Positions 57,701 through 64,000 of a stretch of 64,000 nucleotides of DNA are shown piece after piece. Source of the stretch: Paenarthrobacter sp. (GTDB taxonomy: Bacteria > Actinomycetota > Actinomycetes > Actinomycetales > Micrococcaceae). Both the position numbers and the translations under genes were made by a program. The notes under the pieces are model-generated. The model was given only the letters and a program-made list of their open reading frames with translations, did not search any database and was not told where the DNA came from. Location of the stretch: assembly GCA_031179305.1 (NCBI GenBank), contig JAPSHX010000009.1:1-64000 (forward strand), written 5' to 3'. Position 1 is the first letter of the stretch, and every line of letters begins with the position of its first letter.

Positions 57701-58954
57701 ATGAAGAATTGGGCAGGAAATCTTGAGTATTCGTCTGCGGACGTCCAGCGGCCCACCACTGTGGAGCAGCTGCGCGAGCTTGTAGCCCAGGCGACGCGGA
57801 TCAAGGCCCTGGGTTCCCGGCACTCCTTCAACACGGTGGCCGACACCGACGGCACCCACCTCCTGCTCGATGCCCTCCCCCAGGAAGTTGTGTTGGACGC
57901 CGCGAAGGGCACCGTCAAAGTTAGCGGTGGCATCAGCTACGGAGCCCTCGGCCGCGCGCTTGAGGAACAGGGCTACGCCATCCACAACCTCGCTTCCCTC
58001 CCACACATCTCAGTCGCGGGTGCCATCCAAACCGGCACGCACGGCAGTGGAGTCAACAACCCCTCCCTGGCTGCCGCCGTCGTTAGCGTTGACCTGGTGC
58101 GCGCCTCCGGCGAGCTCGTCACCCTCACGGCGGACGACGACGAATTTCTCGCCAGCGTGGTGGGAATGGGCGCACTTGGCATTGTCACAGGGCTGGAGCT
58201 AGCGGTCCGGCCAAGCTACGAGGTCCGGCAGCGAGTGCTCAACAATTTGTCCTGGGAGCGTGCATTGGCGAACTTCCAGGACATCGCTTCGAGTGCTTAC
58301 AGCGTCAGCTTCTTCACCGATTACACTGGCGACACCATCTCCCAAGTTTGGCTGAAGGCACTGGACACTGAAGCTCCGCTGCCTGAGCTGTTTGGGGCAA
58401 CCGCTGCAACGACTGCCATGCATCCCTTGCCGGACATGTCCGCGGAGAACTGCACCGAGCAGCTGGATGTGGCTGGCAAGTGGCTTGACCGTTTGCCGCA
58501 CTTCCGCCACGAATTCACGCCCAGCAACGGCGAGGAGCTGCAAAGCGAGTTCCTCGTGCCCCTGAATCAGGCGACTGCCGCGCTACAGGCTATCCGGGGA
58601 CTGGCCGACAAGCTCGCACCGCTCCTGTTCGTCTCAGAAATCCGCACCGTGGCCGCTGATGAGTTCTGGCTTAGCCCCTTCTACCAGCAGCAAAGCGTGG
58701 CACTCCACTTCACGTGGAAGCCGCTGCAGGCCGAGGTAGAAGCGGTGCTCCCGGAGCTCGAGGAGGCCCTCCGTCCGTTCGGTGCGCGCCCGCACTGGGG
58801 CAAACTGTTCACGCCCAGCCAGTACGATTTCGCTTCTCTCTATCCGCGGTTCGGGGATTTCCGAGCTTTGTTTCAGGCCAATGACCCAACAGGGAAGTTC
58901 CGCAATGAGCTGCTGGACAGCGTGCTGAGAATCTCCGCGGCGACGCACGCTTAG
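57701..58954 (+). CDS. Alditol/xylitol oxidase-like FAD enzyme
   Basis: 417 residues of the VAO flavoprotein family. The FAD-binding domain has IKALGSRHSFNTVADTDG (His for covalent flavin attachment is expected in SRHSFN), SGGISYGALGRALEEQGY and IQTGTHGSG. The C-terminal ALO (arabinono-lactone oxidase) domain ends HWGKLFT, typical of AldO. It oxidises terminal hydroxyls of polyols with O2, producing aldose and H2O2. ATG at 57701, GGGAG nine bases upstream. Confidence 0.9.
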   Translation: MKNWAGNLEYSSADVQRPTTVEQLRELVAQATRIKALGSRHSFNTVADTDGTHLLLDALPQEVVLDAAKGTVKVSGGISYGALGRALEEQGYAIHNLASLPHISVAGAIQTGTHGSGVNNPSLAAAVVSVDLVRASGELVTLTADDDEFLASVVGMGALGIVTGLELAVRPSYEVRQRVLNNLSWERALANFQDIASSAYSVSFFTDYTGDTISQVWLKALDTEAPLPELFGATAATTAMHPLPDMSAENCTEQLDVAGKWLDRLPHFRHEFTPSNGEELQSEFLVPLNQATAALQAIRGLADKLAPLLFVSEIRTVAADEFWLSPFYQQQSVALHFTWKPLQAEVEAVLPELEEALRPFGARPHWGKLFTPSQYDFASLYPRFGDFRALFQANDPTGKFRNELLDSVLRISAATHA

Positions 58955-58966
58955 AGCCGTTGTTGC

Positions 58967-59004
58967 CCCGCTATCTCGTTGCTGCCCGGCAGCGAAATAG
59001 CGGG
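58967..59004. terminator. Bidirectional palindromic terminator
   Basis: CCCGCTAT (58967-58974) and ATAGCGGG (58997-59004) with inner TGCTG/CAGC pairing make a long interrupted stem between the convergent alditol oxidase and biotin carboxylase genes. It resembles in size and position the long palindrome at 35021-35099 but has a different sequence. Confidence 0.65.
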
Positions 59005-59024
59005 TTGGCGACGGGCACTGCTAG

Positions 59025-60788
59025 CTACTCGATGTGAGCCAGCACGGCGCCGGCAGTGACCACACCGCCAGGCTCTGACAACACCTCGGAGAGAGTGCCT
59101 GCACGGTGTGCCGAGAGCTGGGTTTCCATCTTCATGGCTTCAAGGACCACCAAAGGATCCCCGGCTGCAACGTCAGCCCCGGGTTCCACCAGCCACTTCA
59201 CTATGGTCCCGGCCATGCTGGAGACCAAGGCGGATTCTGCTGGCGAATTGCCGGAACCGATCACAGAACCCGGCGTTTCGGTTGGCGTAGTAAAAGCGGG
59301 AATACCCTGCCCCGAACGAGCCCAGCCATCCAGAAGGTCCGCGGGAAGTCCTACTGCGAGCCGCTTACCGTCCACATCAACGGTGATGGTTCGTCGCTTC
59401 CCCTCCGGGGCAACCACGTTGTACTCGGGATCCACAGGGATCTGGTCTGCGAAGTCTGTCTCGATCCAACGAGTGTGAACCCGCATTCCGGCAACGGACG
59501 TGAAATCCTCGGACTCGAGGACCGCGCGGTGGAACGGCAGGACTGTCGCGATGCCGGTGATGTTGATTTCAGCCAAGGCACGCCGCGCGCGACGAAGGGC
59601 CTGCTGCCGGTCGGCGCCGGTGACGATCAGCTTGGCCAACAAAGAATCGAATTGCGGCGCGACGAAAGATCCCGAACGTACGCCAGTGTCTACGCGGATT
59701 CCCGGCCCTGTGGGTACCTCAAAGAGTTCCACTGTCCCCGGCGAGGGCAGGAAGCCGCGGCCCACATCCTCAGCATTGATGCGGAACTCGAAGGAGTGTC
59801 CACGAGCCACGGGATCTTCAGTGATGCTCAACGGAAGGCCGGCAGCAATCCGGAACTGCTCTTGGACCAGGTCAATCCCGGAAGTCTCCTCAGTGATGGG
59901 GTGCTCAACCTGAAGGCGGGTGTTGACCTCAAGGAAGGCCACGGCTCCGTCAGCGGAAACCAGGAACTCCACGGTTCCGGCGCCGTAGTAGCCGGCTTCA
60001 CGCACAATGGCTTTCGCACCGTCGTAAATTTGCTGGCGTTGTGTGTCACTGAGGAAGGGTGCGGGAGCCTCTTCCACGAGCTTCTGGTGGCGACGTTGGA
60101 GGGAGCAGTCGCGGGTGCCCACCACAACAACGTTTCCGAGCTTATCCGCGATGATCTGAGCTTCCACATGCCGAGGACGGTCAAGATACTGCTCCACGAA
60201 GCACTCGCCACGACCAAAGGCAGCCACAGCTTCCCGGACTGCAGAATCGAAAGCCTCTTCCACTTCTGCGAGTTCTCGAACCACCTTCAGACCCCGGCCG
60301 CCGCCGCCGAAAGCAGCCTTGATGGCAAGTGGAAGTCCATGTTCCTCCGCGAAGGCCCGGGCTTGCGCAGCAGAGGAGACGGGACCGTCGCTGCCAGCGA
60401 CCAACGGTGCTCCGGCGCGGACTGCGATTTCGCGGGCCGTAATCTTGTTTCCCAACTGGCGGATCGATTCCGGTGAGGGACCGATCCACTCAAGTCCGGC
60501 GTCGAGCACTGCTTGTGCAAAGTCGGCGTTCTCGGAAAGGAAACCATACCCGGGGTGGACGGCGTCTGCGCCGGACTCCGCCGCAACGGCAAGCAGCTTC
60601 CCTATGTTCAAGTAGGTGTCGGCCGGCGAGTTTCCGCCCAGGCTGAAGGCTTCATCAGCAGCACCAACGTGCATTGCGTCGGCATCGATGTCTGCGTAAA
60701 CGGCGACGGACAGTATGCCGGCATCGTCGCAGGCTCGGGCGACGCGGACAGCAATTTCGCCACGGTTCGCGATCAGGACCTTGCGCAT
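59025..60788 (-). CDS. Biotin carboxylase / biotin carboxyl carrier fusion (AccA3-type)
   Basis: 587 residues. Biotin carboxylase domain first ([32 protein letters not shown]-grasp loop; [11 protein letters not shown] in the form [30 protein letters not shown]), then a C-terminal biotinyl domain with EAMKMET and biotinylated Lys553. Length equals the acyl-CoA carboxylase alpha subunits of actinobacteria. It follows the pxpBC gene by 7 bp in the 5-oxoproline operon and no carboxyltransferase is nearby. ATG at 60788. Confidence 0.94.
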   Translation of the reverse strand: MRKVLIANRGEIAVRVARACDDAGILSVAVYADIDADAMHVGAADEAFSLGGNSPADTYLNIGKLLAVAAESGADAVHPGYGFLSENADFAQAVLDAGLEWIGPSPESIRQLGNKITAREIAVRAGAPLVAGSDGPVSSAAQARAFAEEHGLPLAIKAAFGGGGRGLKVVRELAEVEEAFDSAVREAVAAFGRGECFVEQYLDRPRHVEAQIIADKLGNVVVVGTRDCSLQRRHQKLVEEAPAPFLSDTQRQQIYDGAKAIVREAGYYGAGTVEFLVSADGAVAFLEVNTRLQVEHPITEETSGIDLVQEQFRIAAGLPLSITEDPVARGHSFEFRINAEDVGRGFLPSPGTVELFEVPTGPGIRVDTGVRSGSFVAPQFDSLLAKLIVTGADRQQALRRARRALAEINITGIATVLPFHRAVLESEDFTSVAGMRVHTRWIETDFADQIPVDPEYNVVAPEGKRRTITVDVDGKRLAVGLPADLLDGWARSGQGIPAFTTPTETPGSVIGSGNSPAESALVSSMAGTIVKWLVEPGADVAAGDPLVVLEAMKMETQLSAHRAGTLSEVLSEPGGVVTAGAVLAHIE

Positions 60789-60795
60789 CAAATAC

Positions 60796-62481
60796 TCACT
60801 TCTCTGGGGTCTTCGTAAAAGTCGTGGTGAACTCTGGGGAATCCGGGACGAGCCGGAAGCGGATCTTTCCGCCGATGGGGATCTGTGCGGCGAGATCAAG
60901 GTGTTCGTCGCGCACCACGCCGATCACCGGATAACCACCTGTGATGGGGTGATCCGCCAAGAAGAGAACGGGCAGTCCCGCAGGTGGGATCTGGAGCGCT
61001 CCCGCCATGGTGCCCTCGCTGGGAAGTTCGCCTTCCCGCGTGCGCTTCAGCGGGGTGCCGTCCAGCCGCATGCCTACACGGTTGGATTGGGGAGTGACCA
61101 GCCATTCCTGGTAGCAGAGGGAATCGAGCGCTTCCCGATCAAACCAGTCAGCACGGGGTCCGGGAATGACCTCGAGCACCGTTACCCCTACGCCCGGGAA
61201 GTCGGGCTGCAATTCGGGACTGCCAACAGCTGTGGACACAGTGGAGTTACCCACCGCGAGGACCTGCCTGGTTACCAAGGGGGCCGGCCCGATCCCGGAC
61301 ATCGTGTCCGCCGAGCGACTGCCCAGAACCTCAGGAACGTCCACTCCGCCGCGGATCGCGACATAGTTCCGGAACCCCGACTCCGGAGCACCCAAGGTGA
61401 GTACTTCGCCGTCGAGCAATGCGAAGGGTGCAGCCATGGGGGCCGTTCGCTTCGCACTCGGGTGGATGTCGCCGCCGTCGGACCCGCCGTCGGACCCAAA
61501 CCACGACGGCGACTCGATAGTCAGCGTCGTCGGCGCCCCCGTCACAGCAATTACTTGGTCGCCCTCGGCCTCCACCGTGAGCCCACCATTGACGGACTCG
61601 ACGGCCGCGGCCGAAGAAGTATTGCCCACGAGCCGATTGGCCCGCCGCAGCGATGCCCTGTCCAGCGCGCCGGCAGCAGAGACACCCAGTGGACCGAAGC
61701 CTCGGCGGCCGAGATCTTGGATCAGGCTCTGCGCGCCCGGATTGAGAATCCTAAGCCCGGACTCGACATGATGGTCCTTTTCGGGTTCACGCGCCGGGGA
61801 GTCACCGCTGGATGAAGCTCCAGCAGTCAAGACTTCGCGGACAGCACGGTACTTCACTCGATCTCCTGGACGTACCAAGGCAGGCTGGGATCGATCCAGG
61901 TCCCACATGCGAGCCCCGGTCCGGCCGATCAGCTGCCAACCGCCCGGGGAACGCCGAGGGTAGACGGCGGAGTACTGTCCACCGAGAGCTACGGAGCCCG
62001 CGGGAACCGCCGTTCGTGGCGATGAGCGGCGTGGCACCGTAAGGGCCTCATTCTCTCCCACCATGTAGCCAAAACCGGGTGCGAAGCCGGCGAAGGCCAC
62101 TGTCCAGATTTGTCCCGTGTGTGCAGCTACGACGCCGTCTACGCTCAGGCCGGTCAGCTCAGCAACATCGGCGAGGTCGTCGCCGTCGTACACGGTATCG
62201 ATGACCACCAGCCCGGAGTCGCTGGCGATCAACGGAGCAAGCTCCAGCTCCAAAAGCCGCGAGCCGATGGCTCGTGTCGCTGCGGCTGACTCGCCTACCA
62301 CCATCACAGTTTCCGCGGCAGCGAGAACATCCACTTGGCCGGGGAGCGGGGACTTGTAGAGCATGTCCTGAAGGGCGAGGACATCCTGCAGGCTGTCCAG
62401 TTCGGCCAGGACGGCACGGGTGCCGACGGGCCTGACAGAGCGAACCCTTTGCGCGGTGGTGGTTTGCATCACGGTTTCCAT
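60796..62481 (-). CDS. 5-oxoprolinase subunits B and C, fused (PxpB-PxpC)
   Basis: 561 residues joining two proteins usually separate. Residues about 10-220 are the PxpB/KipI (allophanate hydrolase subunit 1) domain with [11 protein letters not shown] and [19 protein letters not shown]. Residues about 240-550 are the PxpC/KipA domain with [20 protein letters not shown] and [17 protein letters not shown] in the form [15 protein letters not shown]. With PxpA it forms the ATP-dependent 5-oxoprolinase that converts 5-oxoproline to glutamate. Confidence 0.93.
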   Translation of the reverse strand: METVMQTTTAQRVRSVRPVGTRAVLAELDSLQDVLALQDMLYKSPLPGQVDVLAAAETVMVVGESAAATRAIGSRLLELELAPLIASDSGLVVIDTVYDGDDLADVAELTGLSVDGVVAAHTGQIWTVAFAGFAPGFGYMVGENEALTVPRRSSPRTAVPAGSVALGGQYSAVYPRRSPGGWQLIGRTGARMWDLDRSQPALVRPGDRVKYRAVREVLTAGASSSGDSPAREPEKDHHVESGLRILNPGAQSLIQDLGRRGFGPLGVSAAGALDRASLRRANRLVGNTSSAAAVESVNGGLTVEAEGDQVIAVTGAPTTLTIESPSWFGSDGGSDGGDIHPSAKRTAPMAAPFALLDGEVLTLGAPESGFRNYVAIRGGVDVPEVLGSRSADTMSGIGPAPLVTRQVLAVGNSTVSTAVGSPELQPDFPGVGVTVLEVIPGPRADWFDREALDSLCYQEWLVTPQSNRVGMRLDGTPLKRTREGELPSEGTMAGALQIPPAGLPVLFLADHPITGGYPVIGVVRDEHLDLAAQIPIGGKIRFRLVPDSPEFTTTFTKTPEK

Positions 62482-62487
62482 CTTTCG

Positions 62488-63837
62488 CTACGCCGCCGGC
62501 TGAGCGTGCGTTCCCTGCATCAACCGGACATCTTCTTCCGGCTTCGGGTCGCGGCCGAGGAGCATGCCCACGATCGTGACAACAGCTGCGACAAGGATGT
62601 AAACGGCGATCAGGTACCAGCCGCCGCCGGCGGCGCCGTAGAGCGCTGTGAAGATGATGGGGGCAACGGCTCCACCAATTACGCCGGCCAAAGTGTAGGC
62701 AAGCGAGCTGCCGGCATAACGAAGGCGGGCCGGGAACTGCTCGGTGATGAAGGCGGCCTGCGGGCCATACATAAAGGCGTGGAGCGCCAAGCCGATTACG
62801 GTGCCGATAGTCAGCATGGCTACGGACTTGCCTTGGATCATCAGGAAGAACAGCGGGATATAGGCAGCGGTAGCAGCTGCCGCGATGCCATAGACCCAGC
62901 GACGGTTGAAGCGGTCCGTTAGCGCACCGGCCGCGGGGATCAGGAACAGCTGGAAAGCCGAACCGATCAGGATGGCCGACAGGACGTTGCCTGTGGTCAT
63001 ACCCAGCTCCTTGGTGGCATACACAGCTACGAACACCGTGAAGAGAGCGTAAAGAATATCCGGGCACACACGTGAGAGCGCTGCGGACACCAATGCCTTG
63101 GGCTGGGTGGTGAAGACTTCCTTGATGGGAGCCTCGGGGCGGTCGCCGTGGGCCTGGATTGCCTTGAATACAGGGGTTTCTTCGAGCTTGAGCCGGATGA
63201 TCAGGCCGAAGACCACCAAGAGGGCGGAGGCCAGGAAGGCTACGCGCCAGCCCCAAGAGAGGAAGGCCTCTTCGCTGAGTGATGCGGCAAGAACAGCCAG
63301 AACACCGTTGGCCATGAGGTTTCCGGCGGGCGGACCGATCTGGGCCGCAGAGGACCAGAAGCCGCGCTTGTTGGGGTCGCCGAATTCGCTGGAAAGCAGC
63401 ACTGCGCCGCCCCATTCGCCGCCAACGCCAATGCCCTGCGCCAATCGCAGCAGCACAAGAATGGTGGGTGCTGCGACTCCAATCACTGAGTAGTCAGGCA
63501 GTGCACCGATGAGGACCGTAGCCACGCCGATCAGGACGAGGGTGAAGACCAGAACGTACTTACGGCCGATCTTGTCGCCCAGGCGGCCGAAAATGACGCC
63601 ACCAATCGGTCGGGCCAGGTAACCAACCGCGAAAGCTGAGAAGGACAGCAGCAAGGCGACGAATTCGTCATTGCCGGGGAAGAAGATCTTTGGGAACACG
63701 AGGGCCGAAGCCACCGAATATATAGCGAAGTCATAGTACTCAAGCGACGTACCGGTGAGGCTGGCGATGTACGCCTTGATGGCACCGGGCGGCGGCTTCC
63801 TTGTCGCTGCCTTGGGTGCATTGTTGGTGCTGGTCAT
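62488..63837 (-). CDS. MFS transporter, metabolite:H+ symporter (MHS) family
   Basis: 449 residues, about 12 transmembrane helices. MHS/ShiA-ProP-type motifs: the opening ASLTGTSLEYYDFAIYSVAS, RPIGGVIFGRLGDKIGRKYVL (loop 2-3 signature; split as RPIGGVIFGRLGD / KIGRKY), and RLAQGIGVGGEWGGAVLL. Lies between pxpA and pxpBC and so probably imports 5-oxoproline or a related acid (context). Confidence 0.92.
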   Translation of the reverse strand: MTSTNNAPKAATRKPPPGAIKAYIASLTGTSLEYYDFAIYSVASALVFPKIFFPGNDEFVALLLSFSAFAVGYLARPIGGVIFGRLGDKIGRKYVLVFTLVLIGVATVLIGALPDYSVIGVAAPTILVLLRLAQGIGVGGEWGGAVLLSSEFGDPNKRGFWSSAAQIGPPAGNLMANGVLAVLAASLSEEAFLSWGWRVAFLASALLVVFGLIIRLKLEETPVFKAIQAHGDRPEAPIKEVFTTQPKALVSAALSRVCPDILYALFTVFVAVYATKELGMTTGNVLSAILIGSAFQLFLIPAAGALTDRFNRRWVYGIAAAATAAYIPLFFLMIQGKSVAMLTIGTVIGLALHAFMYGPQAAFITEQFPARLRYAGSSLAYTLAGVIGGAVAPIIFTALYGAAGGGWYLIAVYILVAAVVTIVGMLLGRDPKPEEDVRLMQGTHAQPAA

Positions 63838-63883
63838 GATGTCCTCCGGGGGGATGAGGGATGGTGCGGGGAGCCCAGGCGGG

Positions 63884-64000
63884 CTAGAGGAACGAGCCGA
63901 CTCCGACGCCGGCGTCGCTCAGTGCAGACTTCACAGCGGTGGCCATCGCGACGGCCCCGGGTGAGTCACCATGCACGCAGATACTCTCTGCACGGATTTT
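63884..64000 (-). CDS. pxpA: 5-oxoprolinase subunit A (LamB/YcsF family), 3' end only
   Basis: Only the last 38 codons are inside the window. They read [20 protein letters not shown], then a short tail ending VGSFL. The CVHGD-x-PGAV motif is the conserved C-terminus of LamB/YcsF proteins, the subunit that carries the 5-oxoprolinase active site. It precedes the MHS transporter by 46 bp on the same strand, completing a pxpA-transporter-pxpBC-biotin carboxylase operon. Confidence 0.85.
   Translation of the reverse strand, partial: KIRAESICVHGDSPGAVAMATAVKSALSDAGVGVGSFL

Noticed and set aside
59106..60476. 456-codon plus-strand frame opposite the biotin carboxylase gene
   Set aside because: No family features, no ribosome-binding site, and the opposite strand encodes an unmistakable biotin carboxylase; long antisense frames are common in GC-rich genes.

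Overview
The window is chromosomal DNA from a high-GC actinobacterium. Protein resemblance, frequent 4-bp ATGA/GTGA gene overlaps and the gene set point to the Micrococcaceae (Arthrobacter/Paenarthrobacter type). This is a judgement by eye; no database search was run. I saw no tRNA, rRNA, CRISPR array, insertion sequence or prophage.

Layout. (1) 1-7098: a dipeptide/oligopeptide ABC importer in one operon with a C45-type Ntn acyltransferase/hydrolase, divergent from an RpiR/SIS regulator, with two matching operator-like palindromes between them. (2) 7148-13654: a nucleotidyltransferase remnant and a 45-bp direct repeat, then a beta-glucoside utilisation operon (binding protein, two permeases, GH1 beta-glucosidase, LacI repressor) whose promoter lies between two identical perfect palindromes.

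(3) 13709-26718: a compact, all-minus-strand RiPP cluster that I read as a class V-like lanthipeptide system. In transcription order it holds an APH-fold kinase, a HopA1-family lyase, three short precursor peptides, a strong stem-loop, a SAM methyltransferase, an ABC exporter, an F420-type luciferase-like reductase, a flavoprotein cysteine decarboxylase, a degenerate APH-like protein, a fused M16 peptidase and a NatAB-type ABC pair. No LanB, LanM, LanKC or LanC protein is visible. One precursor ends in Ser-Trp-Arg-Leu-Gly-Cys, fitting an AviCys ring; the other two have an internal Ser/Thr-Pro-X-Cys and no terminal Cys. (4) 26946-27785: a membrane protein and winged-helix regulator preceded by a 23-bp-period tandem operator. 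(5) 27911-32604: an F420-dependent G6PDH-family oxidoreductase, CofE and a three-gene ABC importer that matches the proposed F420-0 uptake cassette. Next to the F420-type reductase of the lanthipeptide cluster, this suggests salvaged cofactor supports peptide maturation.

(6) 32875-40461: small accessory genes and decay: an unknown protein with a coupled 30-codon frame, an XRE regulator beside a broken DUF2975 gene, a DJ-1/PfpI protein, an ASCH protein, long palindromic repeats, a secreted FG-GAP protein, a DHFR-family remnant, an MBL hydrolase and small conserved proteins. (7) 40474-50895: housekeeping and catabolic genes (glycerate kinase, hydroxyacid dehydrogenase, GH2, Vms1/baeRF-like protein, flavodoxin-like reductase, GDPD, epimerase, ICMT-like, HAD). 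(8) 50933-52388: a hipBA locus with intact hipB and operator but broken hipA. (9) 52456-58954: glutathionyl-hydroquinone-reductase-type GST, PfkB kinase, alpha/beta hydrolase, RelA/SpoT-domain protein, and a LacI repressor divergent from an alditol oxidase. (10) 59025-64000: an operon for 5-oxoproline use (pxpA, MHS transporter, fused pxpB-pxpC) ending in a biotin carboxylase-BCCP protein.
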